Program-made: the position numbers and the translations under genes
From: Candidatus Poribacteria bacterium
GTDB taxonomy: Bacteria; Poribacteria; WGA-4E; WGA-3G
Direction of reading: 5' to 3'
Length of the DNA: 40,866 nt
Assembly (NCBI GenBank): GCA_003635305.1
Contig: PYJE01000112.1
Location: forward strand, 7,614-48,479
Shown here: one piece after another, positions 27,166-35,933 of the stretch
Position numbering within the stretch: the first letter of the stretch is position 1
How the letters are laid out: each line of letters starts with the position of its first letter
Notes under the pieces: model-generated
The model's input: only the letters and a program-made list of their open reading frames with translations
Databases searched by the model: none
Told to the model about the DNA's origin: nothing

Positions 27166-27215
27166 GCCAAAATTCACTTTTAGGAGATTCATGTTCTCCT
27201 CATTAGGTTGAGTGT

Positions 27216-27428
27216 GGCGAGGGACAGGCCCTCGCCCTACAGGTGCGCGGGATGCAGGTGGCTTGGCGAGGGACAGGCCCTCGCCATACGGATTAGCGAA
27301 AGTTGATGCTTGGCGAGGGACAGGCCCTCGCCCTACGGGTGCGTGGGATGCAGGTGGCATGGCGAGGGACAGGCCCTCGCCCTACGAATTAGCGAAAGTT
27401 GATGCTTGGCGAGGGACAGGCCCTCGCC
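27216..27428 (+). repeat. Tandem array of five family-A palindromes with alternating spacers
   Basis: Five identical palindromes (core GCGAGGGACAGGCCCTCGC) start at 27216, 27265, 27312, 27361 and 27408. Steps alternate 49, 47, 49, 47, so the true unit is a 96-base pair of repeats. Odd spacers read about 'gggatgcaggtgg', even spacers 'ttagcgaaagttgatgctt'. Because the spacers repeat, this is not CRISPR. It sits between the BNR lipoprotein 3' end and the promoter of ATPase module 1. Confidence 0.92.
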
Positions 27429-27452
27429 CTACGGAACCAAGACGTTATTCCC

Positions 27453-30400
27453 CTAACGCATTGTCACGCGCGCTTGTTTTTCTAACTTCCGGCGGAGGAC
27501 GATACCCCACTGCCCTACTACCCACAGCGCGCTCCCGTCTTTCGCACGCGTGATGACGTAGAGGGCATTGTCAATATCGGTATGCTCCTGCTCCCACGTC
27601 TCACCGCTATCGGTTGAATGGAGAATTAGCCCCTTTTCGCCGACGACATAGAGCTCGTTTTCGGAAAGTGCCAAAATGCCGTGCAGCGTTTTGGTAGTCC
27701 CGCTTGATTTCGCTGTCCACGTAAACCCACCATCGGTGGTTTTCAGGACGATGCCGTGTAGTCCTACCGCCCATCCCTTGCGCTTGGCAATAAAGGAAAC
27801 CGCGTTCAGATCATAGCCAGTCTGCGTTTCGTGGAATCGCCAATATTCGCCGCCGTTGATGGTGCGTTGGATGATGCCGCTATGTCCCACCGCCCAACCG
27901 AGGGGAGCGAACTTCATGTCAATATGCATCAGGTCTTTGCCTGTAGTGGTGCGTTGCGGTGTCCACGTCGGGCCTCCATCTTTATTATGGATGATTTGCC
28001 CATCGCTGCCGGCCGCCCATCCTTCGGAGAATTTGCCGAAGTCAATGGCGTTCATCGCAAAACTGCGAGGCGGATCCCCCTCTATAAACGGCGGTCTTTC
28101 CGGTGTATCACCCGCTGTCCACGCCTGTCCATCAGTGGTATACAGCACCGTTCCATCGCGTTGCATTGCCCATCCCCACTTCGGTTCGAGGCTGGTAAAG
28201 TGCACCCCGACGAGGCGTTGGCGCGTTTGGCTCCGCAGCGATTTCCAGTTTTCGCCGCCATCTTGCGTTTCCAGAAGCACGCCGCTATCACCGGCGATCC
28301 AACCGTGCTGTTCATCGTAGAAGAGGACATCACGGAAGTTATCCACCTGCGCTTCGCCGAGTTGACGTTCCCAGGTCTGCCCGCTATCTGCGGTGTGGTA
28401 AATCTTCCCTGCACTACCGACTGCCCACGCGTGTTCAGCGTCTAAGAAATAGACGCTGGCAATGTCCTGTCCGCCGCGTCGCCGCCTTTGCGGTTCAGGA
28501 GGAGGGGCTCCCATGTCTCGATTTTCGGTAGGAGAGACTTCCGCTTGCGCCTTGTCAGGTGGAAGTTCCCCTTCCGGCGCGAAGCGTCCGGGACGTTGCG
28601 TTTGGGAACGGAGTTGCCTTTGGATTGCATCTGCCGGTGCTTCGTCGTATTGAAGGGTGGGGCCTTCTGGTTCCTCGTCTGCAGCATCGCGAGGGACAGG
28701 CCCTCGCGCTACATCACCGAAGGCACCATTGGCATCGCGAGGGACAGACTCTCGCGATACGTTATCGGGGGTGTCTTCGGGTTGTCCCATCGCGAGCATT
28801 TCGCTGGGGATGGAGACAGGGATTGCCCTCCAACTTTCACCTTGATTTTCGGTGATGTAGGCGGTGCCGCCCGCGCCGAATGCCCATGCATTTGTATGTG
28901 AACGGAACGTCACGCGTCGGATACCGCGCGCGCCCGGTTTCGCCGTGCGCAACTTCCACGTCTCACCGCCATCGGTTGTCAACAGCGAATTGCCATCCCC
29001 CAAAACTACCCAGCCGTTCATCGCATCCGCGAAATGGACAGCGGCACCGACATGGTTCGTCTTCGCCTGAATTTTCCAATAGTCGCCGCCATCGACGGTG
29101 TGGAGGATAAAGCCGCCATCTCGCCGTTGCGGCGTGACTGCCCAGCCTTCCTGACTGTTGATGAAGTGGATATCCGAGATGGGTTGCATCGTCGTGCCGG
29201 TTTTCTGGAGTTTCCATGTCTTGCCGCCATCGGTGGTGTGCAAGGTTTGCCCGATGTCCGCACCGAGCCAGCCTTCTTGTGGATTGAGGAATTGCACCGT
29301 GCTGATGCCGCGCAGGTTTTGCACCGTCTTTCGGATAACTTGCCACGTCTCCCCGGCGTTTTCTGTGCGGAGCAAAATACCGGGACCGAAAATCCAGCCG
29401 TGTTTCTCGTCAATGAATTCGACATGGCGCAGATTTTCATTGATGCCGCTATGCTGCGGCAGCCACGTTTTTCCGCCATCGGTGGTATGCGCGATGACAC
29501 CGCTTGAACCGACTGCCCAACCGTTCTGTGCATCGACGAAATGCGTATCGGAGAAATTCGTCTGCCACGTGGCTTGACGGATGATATCCCAATGATAGAC
29601 GACCGGGGTGAGCGGTTCCTCTTCCGCCGCTGCTTCCGCCACTTCCTCTGCGACAGGCGGCAGTTTCGCCGGGAGTTCTGCCTCTTCTACAGAATACCGC
29701 ATCGCAATGCCGCCCTTGCCTACCGCGACAACTCCCTGCGGAGAGAGTGCCAATCCGTAGAGATCGTTGTCGGTGCCGCTCTCTTGCAGTTCCCACTTCG
29801 CGCCGCCATTCGTCGTGGTGAGCATCACGCCGTTATCACCGACAATCAGGCCGTGCTGCGTATCGGCAAAATAGAGTTTATTTAGGTTTTCTTGCGTGCC
29901 ACTTCGTTGGAAGTTCCACTTCTCCCCACCGTTTTTGGTGAACAGAATCTCGCCGAATTGCCCGACAATCCAACCGGTGTTTTCATCGGCAAAATAGACA
30001 GCGTAGAGCTCGTTGTAGGTGCCGGTGGTTTGATGCCGCCAAGTGAGTCCACCGTCGCGCGTAGTGAGGCAGATGCCGGGCCATCCGATTGCCCAGCCTC
30101 GCTTCTCGTTAAGAAAGTAGACACCTTTGAGCATGTGGAATTCGCCGGGGGATTGTTGCACCCACGTTTCGCCGCTATCTGCGGTGTGCAGAATCGTGCT
30201 GAGGTCTCCGACAATCCATCCTTTTTGCGGGCTAATAAAATGGACAGAACGGAGGGTATAGCCGCCGCCGCCAGACTGACGTTCCCAGTTCGCGCCGCCA
30301 TCGTTGGTATGCACGATGAGCCCGCGTTCGCCGACGGCCCACCCGTGTTTATCGGTGGCAAAATAGATGTTCCAGATGCCGTCCCAGATATCGGTATCAA

Positions 30401-31520
30401 GTTCGTTCCACGTTTGTCCGCCGTCGTTACTCATCGCCATTGTGCCCCGCTTACCGACAGCAATTGCACGGTTCGCATCGGTAAATTGGACATTCTGCAG
30501 GTCATTCGCTGTTGTGCCACTACTCATCGTCCATGTCGCGCCTGCATCTTCGGTGTGCAAAATCGTGCCATACCAACCGACTGCCCATGCTTCTTTGCGG
30601 GAAGTCCACTGCACTGCGGTGAGATTATTTTCAGTGCCGCTATCAATTAGCTGCCAATTATCGCCGCCATCTTCGGTGCGCGTGATAAACCCGACATCCG
30701 CAACGCCGATGCCGTAATTCTCATCGGTGAAGTGGATGCTGTTGACGGTATCGCGGACATGTCCGTTGATGAGTGGTATTCGGCTGTCTTGCCGTTCCCA
30801 GGTTGCGCCGCCGGTAGTCGTGTGGAAAATCGAACCGTCGCTCCCGGCAATCCAACCTTCATTGTCGCTAATGAAGAAGATTTTCTTGTTATCGTTTATC
30901 AGCCGGTCGCGTTCGCCATCAAAGCGGTTGCTCTGTTCGCGCCATGCTTTGCCTGCAGTTTCGGTATAAAAAATCCGGTCATATTCGCCGACAACCCAGC
31001 CTCGCGAATCGTTAACGAACCAGATGCCGTTGAGGGGGAATTCGCTGACGTATTCGTATCGGTACCACTGTTTTCCGCCGTTTTCGGTATAAAGGACATC
31101 GGCATCTTCACCGACAATCCAACCTTCTTTAGAATTGGCGAAGAAGACATCTCGGAGCATGGCATACGTGCCGCTCCGCTGCAGCGTCCAGTGTCTGCCA
31201 CCATCATCTGTCGTAGCGATGAGGCCTTCGTCGCCGACGGCCCATCCATACTGCGCGTTGGTAAAGTAGACTGCCTTGAAATCGCCGGTGATGTCGGTTT
31301 CCTGTTGCTGCCACGTTTTTCCGCCGTCTTTTGTGTGGATGATGAGTCCTTCCAAACCGACAATCCATCCCAGTTTTGCGTTGACGAAGTGGATGTCGGT
31401 AAAGTGCGTTTCCCAGTCTGCCTTTCGCGTCGCTTCTCTCCGGACGCATCCGTTGAGCACGGTGAGTGCGCATAGCAGGAGCGCGATGGCGATTGGCGTT
31501 GCATAGTTTTTAGGTTTCAT
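27453..31520 (-). CDS. Giant BNR/Ycf48-type repeat lipoprotein
   Basis: 1355 residues from ATG 31520, after GGGAGGG; the ORF start at 31622 overlaps the upstream gene and is rejected. The signal peptide ends in a lipobox (LTVLNGC), so the protein is probably lipid-anchored. The body is about 28 repeats of the form GWAVG..G.ILHT.DGG.TW....SGT, in blocks of roughly 14, 6 and 8, separated by an Ala/Glu/Pro-rich linker (~residue 600) and a second linker (~900-1000). Such repeats fold into beta-propellers; 28 would fit four seven-bladed ones. The second linker contains two in-frame palindromic repeats (28688-28756). Ycf48 aids photosystem II assembly in phototrophs, but nothing here is photosynthetic, so a scaffold or binding role is likelier. 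Many antisense ORFs are shadows of the repeats. Confidence 0.85.
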   Translation of the reverse strand: MKPKNYATPIAIALLLCALTVLNGCVRREATRKADWETHFTDIHFVNAKLGWIVGLEGLIIHTKDGGKTWQQQETDITGDFKAVYFTNAQYGWAVGDEGLIATTDDGGRHWTLQRSGTYAMLRDVFFANSKEGWIVGEDADVLYTENGGKQWYRYEYVSEFPLNGIWFVNDSRGWVVGEYDRIFYTETAGKAWREQSNRFDGERDRLINDNKKIFFISDNEGWIAGSDGSIFHTTTGGATWERQDSRIPLINGHVRDTVNSIHFTDENYGIGVADVGFITRTEDGGDNWQLIDSGTENNLTAVQWTSRKEAWAVGWYGTILHTEDAGATWTMSSGTTANDLQNVQFTDANRAIAVGKRGTMAMSNDGGQTWNELDTDIWDGIWNIYFATDKHGWAVGERGLIVHTNDGGANWERQSGGGGYTLRSVHFISPQKGWIVGDLSTILHTADSGETWVQQSPGEFHMLKGVYFLNEKRGWAIGWPGICLTTRDGGLTWRHQTTGTYNELYAVYFADENTGWIVGQFGEILFTKNGGEKWNFQRSGTQENLNKLYFADTQHGLIVGDNGVMLTTTNGGAKWELQESGTDNDLYGLALSPQGVVAVGKGGIAMRYSVEEAELPAKLPPVAEEVAEAAAEEEPLTPVVYHWDIIRQATWQTNFSDTHFVDAQNGWAVGSSGVIAHTTDGGKTWLPQHSGINENLRHVEFIDEKHGWIFGPGILLRTENAGETWQVIRKTVQNLRGISTVQFLNPQEGWLGADIGQTLHTTDGGKTWKLQKTGTTMQPISDIHFINSQEGWAVTPQRRDGGFILHTVDGGDYWKIQAKTNHVGAAVHFADAMNGWVVLGDGNSLLTTDGGETWKLRTAKPGARGIRRVTFRSHTNAWAFGAGGTAYITENQGESWRAIPVSIPSEMLAMGQPEDTPDNVSRESVPRDANGAFGDVARGPVPRDAADEEPEGPTLQYDEAPADAIQRQLRSQTQRPGRFAPEGELPPDKAQAEVSPTENRDMGAPPPEPQRRRRGGQDIASVYFLDAEHAWAVGSAGKIYHTADSGQTWERQLGEAQVDNFRDVLFYDEQHGWIAGDSGVLLETQDGGENWKSLRSQTRQRLVGVHFTSLEPKWGWAMQRDGTVLYTTDGQAWTAGDTPERPPFIEGDPPRSFAMNAIDFGKFSEGWAAGSDGQIIHNKDGGPTWTPQRTTTGKDLMHIDMKFAPLGWAVGHSGIIQRTINGGEYWRFHETQTGYDLNAVSFIAKRKGWAVGLHGIVLKTTDGGFTWTAKSSGTTKTLHGILALSENELYVVGEKGLILHSTDSGETWEQEHTDIDNALYVITRAKDGSALWVVGQWGIVLRRKLEKQARVTMR
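28688..28756. repeat. Two family-A palindromes inside the BNR gene
   Basis: CGCGAGGGACAGGCCCTCGC begins at 28688 and a diverged copy with an ACAGACT centre lies at 28736-28756, 48 bases apart as in the arrays. Both are in frame, encoding ARGPVPRDA and SRESVPRDA in a linker between propeller blocks. Confidence 0.88.
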
Positions 31521-31581
31521 TGGTTCCCTCCCTGTTGTTAAATAATTCAATTCCATAACCAGAGAACGGCCTGTCTCTGAT

Positions 31582-32439
31582 TCAATACCCGCTGTTACTC
31601 CCAAAAAGTCCTGAGAATGCAACCGCGGTGCCCATTGCGACGATGACTGGCAGTGCGATGCATGCTATCTGGATGGGGGCAGATTTTCCTCTGCCTACCC
31701 ACGCCATCGCCGGTGCAACGGCTAACAGAACCGCGCTCGCCGCTGGGACTTCCGCATAGAAATAGCCGTTTAACCACAACCCGACGAGTAGGTATGCGAC
31801 AGCTGGCATAAAAGAATCGGGCAAGGCGGCAGCGGTGCCGAAAAATCGCGGTAAGAGAAGCATCGCTATCCAAATGGCGGCGAGGATTGCGACTAAAACG
31901 GCGGCGTGTTGTGCGAGTCGCATGCTTCCCGAAAGTGCGAGGATGAGCGCGCTTCCACCGGCTATGCCGAAAAAGACAAACGGTTGCGCTGCACCAGTCG
32001 GTAAGAGCGTCGTGCCTTTCTCCACCGATGTAAAGAAAAAGAAAATCGCCGCGGCGAGGCATGCCCACCAAATCAGTTCTTCAAGAGTGCCCCATGTATA
32101 CTTAAACTTCGCGTTGAGAATGAGGCGTGGGATAACGACAGCAAGCGCGAGACGCGCGAACAGACGGAGCTGGGCCGGTAAAAACAGCACTCCTTCCATA
32201 ACGAATGCGGCGATGGCAAGGTAGAAAAGCCACTGCGTCCCTTCCCGCGGTGGCAGCTGCAGTCTGCCTTCTATGCCAAGATACCCGATGATATATCCAC
32301 TGGCCAAAGCGAATGCGGCGAGGCGCGCCCGGGACTTTGTGCTGATGGATTGCGGCAACAAGGACGCAGCTGCGAAATTGCTTCCACAGACGATGGCTGG
32401 CAAAATCAGTCCGAAGAAGATGGCCTTGAGAGATAGCAT
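31582..32439 (-). CDS. Polytopic inner-membrane protein of unknown function
   Basis: 285 residues from ATG 32439 (MLSLKAIFFGLILPAIVC), after GAGGA; the earlier ORF start runs through a palindrome-containing spacer. About eight to nine hydrophobic segments are visible, joined by short basic loops, with no recognisable catalytic motif. I do not recognise the family. It ends 61 bases before the BNR lipoprotein on the same strand, so the two may be co-expressed. A membrane anchor or transporter partner for that protein is one possibility. Confidence 0.75.
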   Translation of the reverse strand: MLSLKAIFFGLILPAIVCGSNFAAASLLPQSISTKSRARLAAFALASGYIIGYLGIEGRLQLPPREGTQWLFYLAIAAFVMEGVLFLPAQLRLFARLALAVVIPRLILNAKFKYTWGTLEELIWWACLAAAIFFFFTSVEKGTTLLPTGAAQPFVFFGIAGGSALILALSGSMRLAQHAAVLVAILAAIWIAMLLLPRFFGTAAALPDSFMPAVAYLLVGLWLNGYFYAEVPAASAVLLAVAPAMAWVGRGKSAPIQIACIALPVIVAMGTAVAFSGLFGSNSGY

Positions 32440-32478
32440 TGCTCGCTGTCCTCTAATGCGAAAAAGGGTTGAGAACCG

Positions 32479-32511
32479 CCGGTGGGCGCGATGTGAGGCC
32501 GCGCCCACCGG
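32479..32511. repeat. 12-bp perfect palindrome downstream of yceI-like gene
   Basis: CCGGTGGGCGCG (32479-32490) pairs perfectly with CGCGCCCACCGG (32500-32511). On the minus strand five T's follow about 10 bases beyond the stem (plus 32461-32465), so it could act as a weak terminator for the yceI-like gene. It may also be another interspersed palindrome type. Confidence 0.7.
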
Positions 32512-32528
32512 GTTCAGTCGCGTCAGTG

Positions 32529-33104
32529 TTATTTTTTCATTCCCTCAACACTCACGGTAATGCGAACTTCGTCACTGACGGCACCGATGCCGTAGTTCAT
32601 GCCGAATTCGCTTCGCTTAATGGTGAAGATGGTTTCAAAACCGATGAGAGCAGTTCCCTGTTGGTTCTTGCCTTTTCCGGTCATTTCCACCTCAACTGTC
32701 ACGGATTTCTTCACGCCGTGGAGCTCGAAGTCGCCCGTTACCTTCAGGGTATCCTCGTCTACCTTCTCGACTTTCGTGCTTTTGAAGGTAATCACGGGGA
32801 ATTGTTTCGCGTTGAAAAAGTCGGGGCTTCTGAGGTGCTGGTCCCGCTTTTCATTGCCGGTATCCACACTCTCCGCTTTGACTTCGAGTTCTATCGCGCT
32901 ATTCGCCGCGTCTGCCTCATCAACGGTGAGCATTCCCGAAAATTGGTTGAATCTTCCGTAGTTGTTGCTCACGCCCATGTGTTTGGCGCGGAAGATAATC
33001 ATCGAATGCGCAGCATCAACTTCATACGTATCCGCCGCGTCTGCCAGTTGTAACATGCCTGCCATGCCGATGAGCATGAGTAGGCACACCCATTTGATTT
33101 TCAT
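32529..33104 (-). CDS. YceI-family periplasmic protein
   Basis: 191 residues from ATG 33104 with AAGGAG 8 bases upstream. The signal peptide (WVCLLMLIGMAGMLQLADAA) is followed by the YceI lipocalin-like fold: YEVDAAHSMIIFRAKHMGVS, NYGRFNQFSGMLTVDE, DQHLRSPDFFNAKQFPVITFKST and the C-terminal RSEFGMNYG. Family members bind amphiphilic or isoprenoid molecules in the periplasm; the ligand here is unknown. Its own promoter is seen upstream. Confidence 0.92.
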   Translation of the reverse strand: MKIKWVCLLMLIGMAGMLQLADAADTYEVDAAHSMIIFRAKHMGVSNNYGRFNQFSGMLTVDEADAANSAIELEVKAESVDTGNEKRDQHLRSPDFFNAKQFPVITFKSTKVEKVDEDTLKVTGDFELHGVKKSVTVEVEMTGKGKNQQGTALIGFETIFTIKRSEFGMNYGIGAVSDEVRITVSVEGMKK

Positions 33105-33135
33105 AGTAAGTCTCCTTTTTAGAGTGATTACAAAC

Positions 33136-33164
33136 ATGATACCTTATTTTCGCTGCGATGTCAA
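33136..33164 (-). promoter_or_regulatory. Promoter of the yceI-like gene
   Basis: On the minus strand TTGACA (plus 33159-33164) and TATCAT (33136-33141) are separated by 17 bases, about 32 bases before the ATG. The rest of the 33165-33357 spacer holds only a degenerate family-B-like segment (about 33300-33322). Confidence 0.78.
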
Positions 33165-33357
33165 GAAAAATTGTCAGAGTGGATTTCCATGGTTTCCACG
33201 AGCGTCGGGCAGTTATAGAAATCTGGCCCATCGGAAAGATGATTGCCAATGCGAGGTTCCACGGGTAGTTGCGGTTTTCACCTGCGCCTGTGTGAGATTA
33301 CGCGATTTGAAAGCGCGCCTACGGGGTTCGTGCTGCATAAGTCCTATGGCTCGGAAA

Positions 33358-34707
33358 TTAAACCAGCCAAAACACCAGCGCGCCAAATATCGGCAGCAGC
33401 ACAACCAAAAGTTTCGCCTCTAATAGATAACGCTTATAGCGAAGGATGGAGGCACTCCCGGCTATGACTCTGTCGACGAAATCGATGCGCCGGAAGATGG
33501 ATGGGTGCGTGTTGAAGAGTTCAAAGAACCGTCGGATTGATGCCGGTAGCGCGTTCAGCACGGCCAGTTTCAGCAACGCTTCTTTGAACGCCTCTGCCTT
33601 CCCGGTAAGTTCTACTGCGTACAGATCTGCCTGATGTTCAAATCGTCGAGAGAGATACCGAAAGATAAAGACGAAATAGAGGATGAAAAATACCAGCCAG
33701 CATAAGGTGATGAGCATCGGTACATCGTCTAGATACGGTGCGAGCGGTGCCTCAACGAACCGGTAAAAAAGCCCGGAACTCAACATATAGATGACAGAAA
33801 AGAGGAGATAGGTTGGAATGTGCCGATAGCGGAGATGTCCGAGTTCGTGGGCGACAACCGTTTCGATTTCGTCATCGGAAAAATAGTAGAGGAGCGCGTC
33901 AGTCAAAAAGATGCGGCGGTTCCACAGCGCGGTGCCAGCGACAGCGGCGTTTGCGATGGAGAGCGAGCCCGTTTGCCAGACGACTATCTCCTTGTAGTTC
34001 ACGCCGCTGCGTTGTGTCAACGTTTCCAGTTTCCGTTTCAGTTCGCCTTCTGGCAGTGGTTGCGTGCGCCACAGAAATTGCACGAAATAGGGTGCGAACA
34101 GATAGACAAACGCCAGTGCGGGCAACAGCAGCACACCGATTAAAATCCATTCATACGTCACGAGGAAATACTTCGCCCGATAGGGAAGTTCTAAAAGCAC
34201 ATCGCGGGTGAAGAAATAGATAAACATCGGGACTATCGGGAAGAGCAGCAGTTTAAGCTGAAGACTGAGCAGTTCCCTGTAATCCACTTGTTCATTCCGA
34301 TTCACCTGATAGAAAGCGAATCGAATCGAGACTAACCCGATGACAAGCGGAACGAGTGCCACTGCATACTGCAATGTCCGCGTTGGGAAGACGGTAATAT
34401 ATCGTTCGATGAGCCCGGGCAGATTCAGCAGATAGAGGTTGCCCAAGTACGCCACTAAGCTCAGGCATTCAAACCCAATCACGAAGCGTTTGAGAGTGTG
34501 GAGTTTGGGGAGGTTATCTTCGGTGTCTGCGGGTAGGACGCGGTTGGCAAACACGGTGACGCAGTATGCGAGAAAGGCGGGTGCCACCGTGAGCGCCAGC
34601 GTCCAGAGCAGCCGTTGCGCGGTACCGAGCGCGATGTCTGTCTCCGGCTGTTCAAAATTTAAAAGGAAGAGCATTCCGGCGAGTAAAATAATGCTTATCT
34701 GTCCCAT
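33358..34707 (-). CDS. M48-family membrane zinc metalloprotease
   Basis: 449 residues with about eight membrane segments. The zinc-binding HELGH is at 287-291 and the third ligand Glu in FEHQADLYAVEL at about 357, as in Ste24/HtpX-type (M48) peptidases. The N-terminal half has four to six membrane helices, and a central loop precedes the catalytic part. It probably cleaves misfolded or modified membrane proteins with its active site at the cytoplasmic face. It lies alone between divergent promoters. Substrate unknown. Confidence 0.87.
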   Translation of the reverse strand: MGQISIILLAGMLFLLNFEQPETDIALGTAQRLLWTLALTVAPAFLAYCVTVFANRVLPADTEDNLPKLHTLKRFVIGFECLSLVAYLGNLYLLNLPGLIERYITVFPTRTLQYAVALVPLVIGLVSIRFAFYQVNRNEQVDYRELLSLQLKLLLFPIVPMFIYFFTRDVLLELPYRAKYFLVTYEWILIGVLLLPALAFVYLFAPYFVQFLWRTQPLPEGELKRKLETLTQRSGVNYKEIVVWQTGSLSIANAAVAGTALWNRRIFLTDALLYYFSDDEIETVVAHELGHLRYRHIPTYLLFSVIYMLSSGLFYRFVEAPLAPYLDDVPMLITLCWLVFFILYFVFIFRYLSRRFEHQADLYAVELTGKAEAFKEALLKLAVLNALPASIRRFFELFNTHPSIFRRIDFVDRVIAGSASILRYKRYLLEAKLLVVLLPIFGALVFWLV

Positions 34708-34756
34708 GCAGTCCTCGTTTTCAGTGTTTTCAGTAGCGGATATCTATCATATTTTT

Positions 34757-34785
34757 ATTTTACCCTATCCCTCTCTAAAAATCAA
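34757..34785 (-). promoter_or_regulatory. Probable promoter of the M48 protease
   Basis: On the minus strand TTGATT (plus 34780-34785) and TAAAAT (34757-34762) are 17 bases apart, about 50 bases before the start codon. Weaker than the other promoters listed. Confidence 0.5.
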
Positions 34786-34809
34786 GACAATTTCGTTTTG
34801 AAAAAAAGT

Positions 34810-34839
34810 TTGACAAATTTTAGCAAAACGTGGTATAAT
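34810..34839 (+). promoter_or_regulatory. Promoter of the OmpA-family lipoprotein
   Basis: TTGACA (34810-34815) and TATAAT (34834-34839) are separated by 18 bases, with an extended -10 TG and an A-tract upstream. The strings TTTGACAAA and GTGGTATAAT are shared with the ribosomal promoter at 1924-1952. The leader of about 195 bases before the ATG at 35043 contains no gene I can support; a GGAGGA at about 34878 sits next to a five-codon frame (MFIF, stop) that is probably chance. Confidence 0.87.
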
Positions 34840-35042
34840 ATATAGCAAAATCGCTTATCATTGTCCGCGAGTTTGTAGGAGGAGTGTTTATCTTTTGACG
34901 TGCCGCCTTTTCCGATGCGCGGCGACAGAGGATAACGTTCATCATTCGTTCCTACGCAGCGGGATGCGCATAGATAATTTTGCATATAGAAAAGTCAATT
35001 TTTCGTCCCGATTTGGAATCCGGGGCAAAACAGGAGGAATCC

Positions 35043-35921
35043 ATGAAAACTAGAACCGCTTTCACGCTGATAGCTTTCTTCGGTGTCGTCGCACTGGCCA
35101 TTACCGGCTGCGGCAAGTTGGACCAGGGGGAGTTTGAAATGTGGAAGAACGAGCATGTCTCACAGGTGGAGGCAACCAAGGCCGAGATGTCCAACAAGAT
35201 GACGATGTTAGACACCAAAGTCGATGGGCAGAAGACTGCATTGATGGAGGCAATTTCCGAGGCGAAGGATGAGTCAATTGCCGCCGCCCAGCAGGGGGAT
35301 GCCGATACCATCGCCGCCGCCATGCAAAACGCGAAGGAATTGGACGCGAAGCTTCGCGCCGATCTGACAGAGACAGCCGAAATGCAGGCCGAAAAAGCTA
35401 TGAAGGCCGCTAAAGATGGCGATGCTGAACTGCAGAAGCAGCTTCACGCGGAAGCCAAAGCGAATAAAGCGCAGGCTGACGAGCTCAAAATGCTCAACGC
35501 GAAGGTGATGGCGTTGGAAGAGCAGGTTGAGGAGGTGGAGATGGAAGTCGCCGCCAAGCCGATAGTGCTCACCACCGTCCACTTCGCCAGTGGGCAGACG
35601 GGGCTTTCCAGCAAGGCAAAAGCGATGCTTGATGAGATTGTTGAGCAGCTGATGTCTGAATCAGATGCGAAGATCATCGTTGAGGGGCATGCTGATGGCG
35701 CGCCGGTGCTGCGGGGCACGTATCGCAGCAACTGGGATTTATCCCAGGCGCGTGCGAATTCCGCCGCGAAATACCTGAAATCGAAAGGTATTGATGCTAG
35801 CCGCATTGATGCAGTCGGCAGAGCGCACAACGATCCGGTTGCACCGCAGAACACGTCTGCAGGCAGAGCGATGAATCGGCGTGTGGAAGTCATCCTGCTC
35901 CCGATGGGCGCGATGATGTAG
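35043..35921 (+). CDS. OmpA-family peptidoglycan-binding lipoprotein
   Basis: 292 residues from ATG 35043 after AGGAGG. The signal peptide ends in a lipobox (LAITGC), so the mature N-terminus is a lipidated Cys. Residues of about 30-180 are Ala/Glu/Lys-rich and look like a long coiled coil. The C-terminal OmpA/MotB domain shows HFASGQTGLSSKA, IVEGHADGAP, SNWDLSQARANSAAKYL and NRRVEVI, including the Asp and Arg expected to bind diaminopimelate. It probably tethers the outer membrane to the wall. A strong promoter suggests abundance. Confidence 0.9.
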   Translation: MKTRTAFTLIAFFGVVALAITGCGKLDQGEFEMWKNEHVSQVEATKAEMSNKMTMLDTKVDGQKTALMEAISEAKDESIAAAQQGDADTIAAAMQNAKELDAKLRADLTETAEMQAEKAMKAAKDGDAELQKQLHAEAKANKAQADELKMLNAKVMALEEQVEEVEMEVAAKPIVLTTVHFASGQTGLSSKAKAMLDEIVEQLMSESDAKIIVEGHADGAPVLRGTYRSNWDLSQARANSAAKYLKSKGIDASRIDAVGRAHNDPVAPQNTSAGRAMNRRVEVILLPMGAMM

Positions 35922-35933
35922 CCGTGCGTGGAT

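Noticed and set aside
27040-27192. 50-residue minus-strand ORF (MNLLKVNFGLTFLLSY...) with a hydrophobic stretch
   Set aside because: It overlaps the consensus promoter of ATPase module 1, and its GGAG is too close to the ATG. The AT-rich promoter explains the hydrophobic codons.
27216-27428. CRISPR array
   Set aside because: Spacers alternate between two recurring sequences, repeats are short palindromes and there are no cas genes.
29892-30650. 252-residue and other plus-strand ORFs opposite the BNR gene
   Set aside because: They are shadows of the periodic BNR repeats; their own 'repeats' are the antisense reading of the same units.
32469-33053. 194-residue plus-strand ORF opposite the yceI-like gene
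   Set aside because: It is a shadow of the YceI coding sequence, with no family features.
34878-34899. Possible leader peptide (GTG TTT ATC TTT TGA) before the OmpA-like gene
   Set aside because: The GGAGGA directly abuts the GTG and five codons are too few to separate from chance.
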